Shown: piece by piece, positions 17,371 through 26,209 of the stretch
Numbering within the stretch: position 1 is the stretch's first letter
How the letters are laid out: each line of letters opens with the position of its first letter
DNA from: Lutimonas halocynthiae
GTDB lineage: Bacteria > Bacteroidota > Bacteroidia > Flavobacteriales > Flavobacteriaceae
NCBI RefSeq assembly: GCF_030409835.1
Contig: NZ_JAUFQO010000004.1
Location: 868,001-932,000 of the forward strand
DNA: 64,000 nt
Direction of reading: 5' to 3'
Notes under the pieces: generated by a model
The model's database searches: none
What the model was told of the DNA's origin: nothing
The model's input: only the letters and a program-made list of their open reading frames with translations
Position numbers and translations under genes: made by a program

Positions 17371-18315
17371 ATGAATTACAGAAATATAAAAGATTTAAAT
17401 AATGTGATACTTAAAAATCTAAGTATCATTCCCCGTGATTTTGATTTGATTATCGGAATACCGCGAAGTGGTATGTTACCAGCCAATTTATTGTCTTTAT
17501 ATCTAAACAGACCTTATACAGATTTACAATCTTTCTTAAACGGTCATATTTATAAAGCGGGTGCAAGAAGTCAGTTTTTTGACATTTCAGAATTCAAAAA
17601 TATTCTAGTGGTAGATGACAGCGTTGCATCTGGATCTGCCTTAAAACAATGTAAGGAAACGCTGAAGCCTCTATCTGCAAAATTCAACATTAAATATTGT
17701 GCGGTATATGTTGTTCCTGGAAAGCAAAAATTAGTCGATTATTATTTTGAATTGGTACCGCTTCCAAGGTATTTTCAATGGAACATTTTTAACCATACTA
17801 CCTTAGAAAAAGCCTGTTTTGACATTGATGGGGTTTTATGTCTAGATCCTAGCCCTGAACAAAATGATGACGGAGAAAAATACCTGGAATTCATTCTAAA
17901 TGCTCCCCCATTATTTATCCCAGGTTGCAAAATTGGAACCATCGTTACCTCAAGATTAGAAAAGTATCGCAAACCAACCGAGACCTGGCTAAAAGCCAAT
18001 CATATCGATTATAAGGAGTTGGTCATGCTTGATCTTCCCGATATGGAAGCCAGGCAAAAAGCGAACAATCATGGGGAGCATAAAGCCAAAGCCTATATGA
18101 AAAAACCATATATCCTTTTTATAGAAAGTGATTATTCACAGGCCATAGAAATCAACAGAATTTCAAAAAAGCCAGTTTTATGTACCGAAAATTTCGAAAT
18201 GATCTTTAAATCTGAGTCTATACTATACAATCTCAAGAGTGGAAAACACCTGCCTTTTCTCAGGAGGAGCGCGCTACAAGTAAGAGATAAATTGAGGCTA
18301 TTAAACCTCTTCTAG
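17371..18315 (+). CDS. phosphoribosyltransferase-like / HAD-like fusion protein
   Basis: 314 residues. The N-terminal ~135 residues are a type I PRTase fold: LIIGIPRSGMLPANL and the PRPP-binding loop VVDDSVASGS at 80-89. The C-terminal half begins with FDIDGVL (D151, D153), motif I of HAD phosphatases, and continues with IVTSRLEKYR and a FIESDYSQAIEI segment near the usual motif IV place. PRTases transfer ribose-phosphate from PRPP; HAD enzymes remove phosphate. Together they could make a ribosyl or other phosphorylated donor for the glycan, but the substrate is unknown. First gene of the glycosyltransferase operon, 41 bp before the next gene. Confidence 0.82.
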   Translation: MNYRNIKDLNNVILKNLSIIPRDFDLIIGIPRSGMLPANLLSLYLNRPYTDLQSFLNGHIYKAGARSQFFDISEFKNILVVDDSVASGSALKQCKETLKPLSAKFNIKYCAVYVVPGKQKLVDYYFELVPLPRYFQWNIFNHTTLEKACFDIDGVLCLDPSPEQNDDGEKYLEFILNAPPLFIPGCKIGTIVTSRLEKYRKPTETWLKANHIDYKELVMLDLPDMEARQKANNHGEHKAKAYMKKPYILFIESDYSQAIEINRISKKPVLCTENFEMIFKSESILYNLKSGKHLPFLRRSALQVRDKLRLLNLF

Positions 18316-18355
18316 CCCCATTAATTAATCTCAATCAACATCTTTTAAACACATC

Positions 18356-19567
18356 ATGATGAACCAAATAATAGACTCTTTACTACAAATCCTCGAATAT
18401 ACCCTGCTTGCTTATTTTGGATTCGCCAGCATCTATATTTTCATTTTTTCATTTGCCGGTCTTTGGTACCGACCTCGAACTCAAAAAATACGCGGAAAAA
18501 TAAGAAAAATAGCCATACTGATTCCCGGATATAAGGAAGATCAGGTAATCATTGAAGTGACCAAATCAGCTTTACTTCAAAGGTATCCCATGAATCTATT
18601 TGATGTTGTTGTGATCGCTGATTCATTTCAAAGAGAAACCATGGATCAACTCAGAGCGCTACCCATTAAACTGGTTGAAGTACAATTTGATCAGAGCACC
18701 AAATCCAAAGCCCTTAATAAAGGAATTGAGGCAATCGGGGATCATTATGATGTAGCCATAGTATTAGATGCTGATAATATTATGGAACCTAATTTTATAT
18801 CAAAGATTAACAAAGCCTTTAACAATGGATACATGGTAGTACAAGGTCACAGGGCTGCAAAAAACGAAAACACATCGTTCGCTATCCTTGATGCTATTAG
18901 TGAAGAAGTAAACAATCATATCTTTAGAAAAGGACATCGGGCCTTAGGACTTTCATCTGGCTTGATAGGCTCAGGAATGGCATTCGAGTATCATTTTTTC
19001 AAAAATACTATGGCTAAAGTGAATGCTGTAGGCGGTTTTGATAAAGAGCTCGAATTACGATTATTAAAGTCTGGAGAAACCATAGAATATTTGAATGACG
19101 CCATGGTTCTTGATGAAAAAATTCAGAAATCTCAAGACTTTCAAAATCAACGTAGGAGGTGGATTTCAACTCAATTTGTATATTTTAAAAAATACTTTTT
19201 ATCAGGAGTAAAAGAACTGGTCTTAAGAGGAAATATAGACTTCTTTGACAAGGTTTATCAAATGGTATCACCTCCCAGAATTTTACTCTTAGGTATTGTA
19301 TTATTCATCACATTGATATATGGTGCAATTGATCTATTTGCTGAATCAATCGTACCCCATCTCGATCCGTCATTTTGGTATATAACCCTTATGATTACCG
19401 TATTGGCATTTCTTATGGCCATTCCATTTAAGTTTTATAATTCAAAAACATTGATCGCCATGCTCACCTTACCTAAAGCTTTTAGCATCATGTTTCTATT
19501 GCTTTTTAAATTAAAAGGAGCCAATAAGAAATTTATTCACACCAGTCACGGAACTGTAAATTCTTAA
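18356..19567 (+). CDS. membrane glycosyltransferase family 2 (processive type)
   Basis: 403 residues, with a Met-Met start. One N-terminal membrane helix (~15-35), a GT-A domain with LIPGYKEDQVI, VLDADNIMEPNFI (DxD metal site) and the QNQRRRWISTQ (Q/RxxRW) motif that marks processive synthases, then two or three C-terminal membrane helices. The layout matches cellulose- or hyaluronan-synthase-like GT2 enzymes acting at the cytoplasmic face. It belongs to a unit of four glycosyltransferases; donor and linkage cannot be told from sequence alone. Confidence 0.88.
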   Translation: MMNQIIDSLLQILEYTLLAYFGFASIYIFIFSFAGLWYRPRTQKIRGKIRKIAILIPGYKEDQVIIEVTKSALLQRYPMNLFDVVVIADSFQRETMDQLRALPIKLVEVQFDQSTKSKALNKGIEAIGDHYDVAIVLDADNIMEPNFISKINKAFNNGYMVVQGHRAAKNENTSFAILDAISEEVNNHIFRKGHRALGLSSGLIGSGMAFEYHFFKNTMAKVNAVGGFDKELELRLLKSGETIEYLNDAMVLDEKIQKSQDFQNQRRRWISTQFVYFKKYFLSGVKELVLRGNIDFFDKVYQMVSPPRILLLGIVLFITLIYGAIDLFAESIVPHLDPSFWYITLMITVLAFLMAIPFKFYNSKTLIAMLTLPKAFSIMFLLLFKLKGANKKFIHTSHGTVNS

Positions 19568-19573
19568 CATATC

Positions 19574-20731
19574 ATGAAAATAGGAATAGAAGGACAAAGA
19601 TTATTCAGAACAAAAAAGCACGGTATGGACATCGTGGCATTAGAGTTAATTAGACATCTTCAAATAATCGACAAGCAGAACGACTACTATGTTTTTGTAA
19701 AAAAAGATGAAGACACAGCAGCATTAAGCGAAACCCCCAATTTTAAAATTATCACACTTGAGGGAGGCTCATACCCAATATGGGAACAATTTGTATTACC
19801 GAAGGCCGCTAAAAAATATGGCTGCGAAGTATTGCATTGCACCAGTAACACGGCCCCTTTATACTGTGATATCCCAACTGTTACTACGCTCCATGATATT
19901 ATCTATATGGAGAGTGCCTATGCTAAAATTCTGACAAGTGACGCCACAAACTATCAAAAATTTGGTAATGCTTATCGCAAACTTATAGTTCCTCAGGTAG
20001 TTAAAAACAGTCAGAAAATCATCACAGTATCCAATTTTGAGAAAAACAGAATTGCTGATTTCTTCGGCATGAAAGGAGATGATCGATTAACAGCAGTTTA
20101 CAATGGTGTTAGTGCTCATTTTAAACTAATTTCAGATACATCAGAACTAAAAAGAGTTAAAGAAAAATACAGCCTGCCTGATCAGTTTTTCTTTTTCCTT
20201 GGGAATACAGATCCTAAAAAAAATACAAGAGGCACTTTAAAAGCTTTTTCTGATTTTCTAAAACAAACCAGGTCTGATTACAAATTGGTCATGCTCGATT
20301 ACGACAGAGTCGAGCTAGAAAAATTATTGGATGAAATCGGCGATAAACAGCTCATCGATAAAATTGTTTTAACCGGTTATGTTACCAATACCGATTTACC
20401 CGCTATTTACACGCAAAGCGCTATTTTTCTCTACCCATCATTGCGTGAAAGCTTTGGTATTCCTATGCTTGAAGCCATGGCATGTGGAGTTCCTGTGATC
20501 ACCTCAAATACCTCATCAATGCCTGAAGTTTCAGGAGATGCGGCACATGTTGTGAATCCTTTCCACCCTGAAGAGATTACTGCAGGGATGATTAAAATTC
20601 TCTCAGAAAAAGAATATTCAGAAAACCTCTGTCAAAAAGGAATAGAAAGAAGCAAGTTGTTTTCTTGGAAAAACATGGCTGAACAAGTGCTTGTATTATA
20701 TAATGAAATCAAAACGCAACATCATGATTAA
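19574..20731 (+). CDS. glycosyltransferase family 4
   Basis: 385 residues, GT-B fold without membrane helices. The C-terminal donor site has FFLGNTDPKKNTRGTLKAF, IFLYPSLRESFGIPMLEAMACG (E-x7-E type signature) and TSNTSSMPEV. Retaining transferases of this class add sugars such as mannose or glucose to lipid-linked intermediates in the cytosol. It starts 6 bp after the GT2 gene and overlaps the next gene by 8 bp, showing translational coupling. Confidence 0.93.
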   Translation: MKIGIEGQRLFRTKKHGMDIVALELIRHLQIIDKQNDYYVFVKKDEDTAALSETPNFKIITLEGGSYPIWEQFVLPKAAKKYGCEVLHCTSNTAPLYCDIPTVTTLHDIIYMESAYAKILTSDATNYQKFGNAYRKLIVPQVVKNSQKIITVSNFEKNRIADFFGMKGDDRLTAVYNGVSAHFKLISDTSELKRVKEKYSLPDQFFFFLGNTDPKKNTRGTLKAFSDFLKQTRSDYKLVMLDYDRVELEKLLDEIGDKQLIDKIVLTGYVTNTDLPAIYTQSAIFLYPSLRESFGIPMLEAMACGVPVITSNTSSMPEVSGDAAHVVNPFHPEEITAGMIKILSEKEYSENLCQKGIERSKLFSWKNMAEQVLVLYNEIKTQHHD

Positions 20732-21938
20732 AGGAAAAGATATTATAGTAGTAGGCATACAGGCTTGGGACATAGAAATTGGAAGTAACTGTAAAAATAT
20801 AGCATTAGAATTTGCTAAAAACAACCGTGTTCTATACGTGAATCCTCCAATGGTCAGGTCTACAATGCGCAAGGATAAACACAAAGAAAGCATTCAAAAA
20901 AGAATAAAAATAAAAAATGGATTAGCTCCAGATATAGTTGAAATAGGAGCAAATTTATGGAACTTATATCCCAAAAATGTAGCAGAATCTATTAATTGGA
21001 TTGGTTCACAGGCCATTTTTAAAATTTTGAATAAAAGAAATGCGCGTTTATATACAGACAATATCAAATCAGCTGCAGCGCGATTACGTTTTAAAGATGT
21101 AATTCTGTTTAACGATAGTTCTATGTTTTTAGGACTTCATTTAAGAAAATTCTTACAGCCAGACATCTATGTTTATTATATGAGAGATTATCTTGTAAAG
21201 GTGCCTTATTGGCAAAAACACGGAGAACGATTAGAACCTGAAGTTGTAAAAGATGCGGATGTGCTTACAACGAATTCTGAATTCTTTTCAGAATTTGGTT
21301 TACAATACAATTCTCATAGCTATATGGTGGGTCAAGGATGTGATGTATCACATTTTAGTGATGAAGATGATACCATAAAAATACCCGATGAATTCAAAAA
21401 TATTCCAAAACCTGTTATTGGATATGTAGGCTCTCTAACAACGCTGAGACTCGACATTGAATTACTGGAGCATATGGCAAATAAAAGAAAAGACTGGAGC
21501 ATTGTATTGGTTGGGCCTGAAGATGACGATTTCAAGAATTCTGACTTACATAATCTATCCAATGTCTATTTTCTAGGAAGAAAAAATGAATCAGAACTTC
21601 CAAATTATGTAAAAGGCTTTGATGTAGCTATGAATCCACAATTATCAAACAACTTAACAATAGGTAATTATCCTCGAAAAATAGATGAATATTTAGCGAT
21701 GGGCAAACCTATAATTGCCACCAAGACCAAAGCAATGGAAATGTTTAGAGACTGTGTTTATTTAGGTCAATCAAAAGAAGAATATATCACTTTAACAGAG
21801 AAAGCCTTAACTGAAAACGCTCCGGAGCTTGAGAATAAAAGAATAAATTTTGCTAAAAGTCATACATGGACTAATAATGTGCAGGCTATTTATGGCGCTA
21901 TCATAAAAGCCTCTAAACACAGGATAAAATGGGCTTAA
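20724..21938 (+). CDS. glycosyltransferase, GT4-type
   Basis: 404 residues from the ATG at 20724, which overlaps the previous stop by 8 bp; in-frame starts at 20691 and 20703 overlap more and precede the natural protein start. Motifs: WDIEIGSNCKNIALEFA, VIGYVGSLTTLRLDIELLEHMA, VYFLGRKNESELPNYVKGFDVAMNP and YPRKIDEYLAMGKPIIATKT, typical of the TuaH-like GT-B group. No membrane helices. Cytosolic; donor unknown. It overlaps the acetyltransferase gene by 10 bp. Confidence 0.9.
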   Translation: MIKGKDIIVVGIQAWDIEIGSNCKNIALEFAKNNRVLYVNPPMVRSTMRKDKHKESIQKRIKIKNGLAPDIVEIGANLWNLYPKNVAESINWIGSQAIFKILNKRNARLYTDNIKSAAARLRFKDVILFNDSSMFLGLHLRKFLQPDIYVYYMRDYLVKVPYWQKHGERLEPEVVKDADVLTTNSEFFSEFGLQYNSHSYMVGQGCDVSHFSDEDDTIKIPDEFKNIPKPVIGYVGSLTTLRLDIELLEHMANKRKDWSIVLVGPEDDDFKNSDLHNLSNVYFLGRKNESELPNYVKGFDVAMNPQLSNNLTIGNYPRKIDEYLAMGKPIIATKTKAMEMFRDCVYLGQSKEEYITLTEKALTENAPELENKRINFAKSHTWTNNVQAIYGAIIKASKHRIKWA

Positions 21939-22543
21939 AAGAGAAAATAAAATCGAATGATCGATTGGCAAAATTAGTGCATTGGTCTATTCTTATTCCA
22001 AAACACACAAGACCAAGATTATGGATAAAATGGTTTGTAAATCCATTTTATCACAATAAAGGAAAAGGTGCTTGCATAAGAAGAAGAACTCGCATGGATG
22101 TAGTTCCATGGAACAAATTTGACTTGGGTGATTTTTCGACCGTTGAAGATTTTTCAGCCATTAATAATGGCGTTGGCCCGGTAATTATTGGAGACCGAAC
22201 TAAAATAGGCTTAAGCAATACAATTATAGGCCCGGTTACCATAGGCAATGATATACGCCTTGCTCAGAATATTACACTTTCTGGCTTAAATCATAGCTAT
22301 ACTGATATAAACCTGCCCATTCATGCGCAAGGCGTAACTACCGCTCCAATTATTATTGAAGATGAGACCTGGATTGGCGCTAATGTTGTCATTGTGGCTG
22401 GGGTCACTGTTGGCAAACATTGCATCATTGCTGCCGGAAGCATCGTTACCAAAAATATTCCTCCTTATTCAGTAGCCGTAGGCAACCCTGCAAGGGTAAT
22501 CAAACAATATAACCACCAAACTAATAGTTGGAACAAAATTTAA
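21929..22543 (+). CDS. hexapeptide-repeat acyltransferase (WcaF/LacA type)
   Basis: 204 residues with a left-handed beta-helix made of hexapeptide repeats (IIGDRTKIG, TIIGPVTIGNDIRLAQN, IIIEDETWIGANVVIVAGVTVGKHCIIAAGS) and the terminal VAVGNPARVIK. H in SGLNHSY is the likely catalytic base. These enzymes O-acetylate sugars from acetyl-CoA. It overlaps the preceding transferase by 10 bp and precedes the GT2 gene by 9 bp, so it probably modifies the repeat unit. Confidence 0.93.
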   Translation: MGLKEKIKSNDRLAKLVHWSILIPKHTRPRLWIKWFVNPFYHNKGKGACIRRRTRMDVVPWNKFDLGDFSTVEDFSAINNGVGPVIIGDRTKIGLSNTIIGPVTIGNDIRLAQNITLSGLNHSYTDINLPIHAQGVTTAPIIIEDETWIGANVVIVAGVTVGKHCIIAAGSIVTKNIPPYSVAVGNPARVIKQYNHQTNSWNKI

Positions 22544-22552
22544 GAAATCATC

Positions 22553-23743
22553 ATGGAAGTTTTAAAAATTATTTTCTGGATATTCATCTTTATCATATTC
22601 TATACCTACATCGGATACGGAATTTTACTGTTTTGTCTCATAAAAGTCAAACGGATTTTTAATAAAAAACCTAAAGCGAGCATCGACTCCACATATGAAC
22701 CAGAGGTAACGCTGTTTATAGCGGCATACAATGAAAAGGACTATGTAAAAGACAAGATGAGGAACACTTTAGAGCTTGATTACCCAAAAGACAAATTAAA
22801 CATTGTCTGGGTAACCGATGGATCTGATGATGGCACGCCAGAATTGCTAAGCGGATATCCAAATACGACTGTTCATCACCTGGACGCCAGAAATGGAAAA
22901 ATCGGAGCTATGAATCGCGGAATGGAGTTTGTAAAAACACCTATTGTAATTTTTAGTGATGCAAATACGAATCTAGGAAAAGAATCCGTCAGACGTATTG
23001 TAAATCTCTTTAGCAGCCCTACTGTTGGTTGCGTTTCTGGAGAAAAACGCATCGTTGATAAAGAAAGTGATGTGGCATCTGGCGCCGGTGAAGGCTTGTA
23101 TTGGAAATACGAATCTGCTTTAAAGAAATGGGATGCTGAGCTCTACTCGGTAGTTGGAGCCGCAGGTGAATTGTTCGCCATTAGAACTGAATTGTACCGC
23201 CATGTTGAAAAAGACACTTTACTGGATGACTTTATCATTTCATTACGTGTTGCACAAGATGGATATACCATACAGTATGATCCTGAAGCTTATGCTATTG
23301 AAACAGCATCCGCAAATGTAAAAGAAGAATTAAAACGTAAAATAAGAATTTCGGCAGGTGGAATTCAGTCAGTTATAAGGTTAAGATCGTTGCTAAATAT
23401 TTTTAAATATGGAACACTTTCGTTTCAATACATTTCACACAGGGTTTTACGCTGGACATTGACCCCACTTTGTCTGGTCCTATTAATTCCCGTTTCATTT
23501 ATACTCGCCTACAACGAAGGCATTTTCGATTTCGGATTGTATTCAGTTTTATTTTGGTTACAACTTTTCTTTTATGCTGCCGCATTATTAGGGTGGTTCT
23601 TAGAAAACAGGTCGACAAGTATCAAAGCATTATTTGTTCCGTATTACTTCTTTATTATGAACTTATCGGTTGTCCTTGGATTTTTTCGATATATGAAAAA
23701 ATCACAATCGGTGAACTGGGAAAGAGCTAAAAGAGCCAGTTAA
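22553..23743 (+). CDS. membrane glycosyltransferase family 2
   Basis: 396 residues. N-terminal membrane helix (~5-30), GT-A domain with VTLFIAAYNEKDYV, WVTDGSDDGTPEL, VIFSDANTNL and LLDDFIISLRVA, an RKIRISAGG segment, and three C-terminal hydrophobic helices. This is the architecture of inner-membrane GT2 synthases that act on growing chains at the cytosolic face. It is the last gene of the unit that begins at 17371; a new enhancer-promoter pair follows at 23765. Confidence 0.9.
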   Translation: MEVLKIIFWIFIFIIFYTYIGYGILLFCLIKVKRIFNKKPKASIDSTYEPEVTLFIAAYNEKDYVKDKMRNTLELDYPKDKLNIVWVTDGSDDGTPELLSGYPNTTVHHLDARNGKIGAMNRGMEFVKTPIVIFSDANTNLGKESVRRIVNLFSSPTVGCVSGEKRIVDKESDVASGAGEGLYWKYESALKKWDAELYSVVGAAGELFAIRTELYRHVEKDTLLDDFIISLRVAQDGYTIQYDPEAYAIETASANVKEELKRKIRISAGGIQSVIRLRSLLNIFKYGTLSFQYISHRVLRWTLTPLCLVLLIPVSFILAYNEGIFDFGLYSVLFWLQLFFYAAALLGWFLENRSTSIKALFVPYYFFIMNLSVVLGFFRYMKKSQSVNWERAKRAS

Positions 23744-23764
23744 CAACATTTAGAAAAGTCTTAG

Positions 23765-23799
23765 TTCCGTTTTCAGGAAAGTAATTCCGTCAGGTGGAA
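23765..23799. promoter_or_regulatory. paired inverted repeats, putative enhancer of the GMC oxidoreductase operon
   Basis: Two perfect TTCC-N7-GGAA copies at 23765-23779 and 23785-23799, starting 20 bp apart. The near edge is 64 bp from the -24 GG at 23863. Confidence 0.8.
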
Positions 23800-23860
23800 C
23801 AGTCAATATAATGATTAAAAATAATTCGTTGATATACAGGCTTTTACCTAGATTATTTTT

Positions 23861-23876
23861 TTGGCACAACTATGGT
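23861..23876 (+). promoter_or_regulatory. sigma54-type promoter of the 23943-27252 operon
   Basis: TTGGCACAACTATGGT after a T-run: -24 GG at 23863-23864, ten bases, GT at 23875-23876. Expected transcript start near 23887, leaving a leader of about 56 nt. Confidence 0.77.
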
Positions 23877-23942
23877 CATACTACTATTGAAAATAAATTT
23901 TTCTTACAAAATACAAGGGGATTAATCCTCAAAAAACTATAG

Positions 23943-24515
23943 ATGAACAGAAGAAAAGCAATTGGAGGGATTTTAGGCCTGGCAGGAGTAAGTTATGCTT
24001 CAGTTATTGGCGTATCTCATTTCAAAGAAAATTCAACGGAAAGCAGGGGGAAGTTAGCAGCCCATGCCAACTTCCTGGCTGAATTAGTTGATGTGATCAT
24101 TCCCGCCACATCAACTCCTGGCGCGAAAATGGCTGGAGTACAAGATTACATCATCAACTATATGGAAGACTGTTCTTCAAGCAAAGAATATACTAATTTT
24201 TTAAACGGCTTAAACGACCTTCATGAGCGCTGTGAAAACGCTTATGGCTGTAATTTTGAAGACTGTTCAGCATCTCAAAAAAACGAGCTATTAGAAAATT
24301 TAGACAATAGTTGGTATTCCAAAGGCTTACTCATGAAAATTAACAATAAGTTGCTGGGACGTTCTTTTTTTAACCTCCTTAAAACCTTAACCATTGAGGG
24401 ATATTGCACTTCTTTTATGGGTGCTACAAAACACTTGGAATACTTACCTATACCCGGCAGGTATAAGGCCATTACTTCACTACAGACAAATCAAAAATCA
24501 TGGGCCACAAAATAA
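23943..24515 (+). CDS. gluconate 2-dehydrogenase subunit 3 family protein
   Basis: 190 residues. It starts MNRRKAIGGILGLAGVSYAS, a twin-arginine-like signal followed by a hydrophobic stretch. The body has LAELVDVIIPATSTPGAKMAGVQDYI, the hallmark of the small subunit that pairs with GMC-type dehydrogenases. The large subunit gene follows 8 bp downstream, so the two form a complex. Members are usually exported with their partner via Tat and act in the periplasm. Role in this locus is inferred: oxidation of a sugar or of the exported glycan. Confidence 0.92.
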   Translation: MNRRKAIGGILGLAGVSYASVIGVSHFKENSTESRGKLAAHANFLAELVDVIIPATSTPGAKMAGVQDYIINYMEDCSSSKEYTNFLNGLNDLHERCENAYGCNFEDCSASQKNELLENLDNSWYSKGLLMKINNKLLGRSFFNLLKTLTIEGYCTSFMGATKHLEYLPIPGRYKAITSLQTNQKSWATK

Positions 24516-24523
24516 TCTAAGCT

Positions 24524-26209
24524 ATGACAAATCAAACAGCAAAAAATACATTTGATGCCATCGTTGTTGGCTCAGGTATTAGCGGAGGCTGGGCCGCAAA
24601 AGAACTCACCGAGGGCGGATTAAAAACAATGGTATTAGAAAGAGGTCGAAATGTAGAACACATTATCGATTATACCACAGCCTTGAAACATCCCTGGGAG
24701 TTTAAAAACAGATCTCATTTAAGTAATAAAGATACAGCTGAAAGACCCATCCAAAGCAGTCATTGTGATGACACAAATAAACACTTTTTCGTCAAAGACA
24801 GTGAGCATCCCTATGTTCAAATCAATCCTTATAAATGGATCAGAGGTTATCAGGTTGGTGGTCGTTCATTGACCTGGGGTCGTCAGTGTTATCGCTTTTC
24901 TGATCTAGATTTTGAAGCAAATAAAAAAGACGGGCACGGGGTTGACTGGCCCATTAGATATGACGATTTAGCGGAATGGTATGATTATGTTGAAGATTAT
25001 GTCGGTATCAGCGGAAGAGCTGAATCCCTGCCGCATTTACCTGATGGCGTTTTCTTACCAGCCATACCTATGAATGCGATTGAATTGCATTTACAAGAAA
25101 AGGTAAGCAAAGAGTATTCAGATCGTGTTATTATCAATGGTAGAGTGGCAAATTTAACCAAAGCTAAAAAAGGCAGAGGGCCTTGTCAGTACCGTAATCT
25201 ATGTAGCAGAGGATGCCCGTTTGGCGGTTACTTTAGCAGTAATTCATCCACCTTGCTGGATGCTCAAGAGACGGGGAATCTAACGCTTAGGGCAAATTCC
25301 ATTGTAAAAGAAGTCATTTACGATGAAGATCAGAAAAAAGCCATAGGCGTTGTGATCATTGATGCCATCACGAAGGAAGAAACAAACTATTATGCTGCCA
25401 TCATTTTCTTAAATGCATCGGCAATAGCAACAACTTCTATCCTTTTGAATTCTGTCTCGCCATCTTTTCCCAATGGGCTAGGCAATTCCAGCTTACAAGT
25501 TGGGCACAATCTTATGGACCATGTGGTCAATGAAGGCTCCTACGGAACTTATGATGGCTTACAAGACAAATATTATGAAGGTAAATCTCCCGGAACTATT
25601 TATATACCAAGATTTCAGAATTTAAAGGAGAAAGCTCAAAATAAAGATTTCATCAGAGGTTATGGTATTCAGGGAAAAGGAGAAAGAGAAAATTGGCAGA
25701 CAGTATCAACTTCTGGCTTTGGAACTTCATTAAAAGAACAATTGGCAGCTCCCGGAAATTGGAAAATTTCTTTGGGTGGTCGAGGCGAAACATTGCCTAA
25801 CTACGAGAACAAGATTACACTAGACACTGAAAATAAAGATCAATGGGGGCTACCATTGGTTAAGGTTGATTTTACATACGGCCCCAATGAAATGGCCATG
25901 ATGGAACATATGACTAAAGCAAGTGAGGAAGTATTAATCAAAGCCGGCTTTAAAAATGTGGGGAGTTACAGAACCAGCCCTGCTCCGGGCTCTGCAGTGC
26001 ACGAAATGGGAACCGCAAGAATGGGACATGATCCCAAAACTTCTGTTCTAAATAAACACAATCAAATGCATGATGTTAAAAATGTTTTTATAACCGATGG
26101 GAGTTGCATGACTTCTTCAGGTTGTCAAAACCCTTCTTTAACCTATATGGCCATTACGGCTAGAGCATGTCAGTTTGCAATTAAACAATTTCAATCAAAT
26201 CAATTATGA
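24524..26209 (+). CDS. GMC-family FAD oxidoreductase (dehydrogenase large subunit)
   Basis: 561 residues. N-terminal FAD motif VVGSGISGGWAAKEL (~15-29), RGYQVGGRSLTWGRQCYR, a cysteine-rich stretch CQYRNLCSRGCPFGG at ~223-237 found in membrane-linked GMC enzymes, and the C-terminal SAVHEMGTARMG and NPSLTYMAI motifs with the catalytic His region. There is no signal peptide, in line with export as a complex with the subunit 3 partner. It oxidises an alcohol group of a sugar or polyol; substrate unknown. The stop overlaps the next gene start by 4 bp. Confidence 0.95.
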   Translation: MTNQTAKNTFDAIVVGSGISGGWAAKELTEGGLKTMVLERGRNVEHIIDYTTALKHPWEFKNRSHLSNKDTAERPIQSSHCDDTNKHFFVKDSEHPYVQINPYKWIRGYQVGGRSLTWGRQCYRFSDLDFEANKKDGHGVDWPIRYDDLAEWYDYVEDYVGISGRAESLPHLPDGVFLPAIPMNAIELHLQEKVSKEYSDRVIINGRVANLTKAKKGRGPCQYRNLCSRGCPFGGYFSSNSSTLLDAQETGNLTLRANSIVKEVIYDEDQKKAIGVVIIDAITKEETNYYAAIIFLNASAIATTSILLNSVSPSFPNGLGNSSLQVGHNLMDHVVNEGSYGTYDGLQDKYYEGKSPGTIYIPRFQNLKEKAQNKDFIRGYGIQGKGERENWQTVSTSGFGTSLKEQLAAPGNWKISLGGRGETLPNYENKITLDTENKDQWGLPLVKVDFTYGPNEMAMMEHMTKASEEVLIKAGFKNVGSYRTSPAPGSAVHEMGTARMGHDPKTSVLNKHNQMHDVKNVFITDGSCMTSSGCQNPSLTYMAITARACQFAIKQFQSNQL

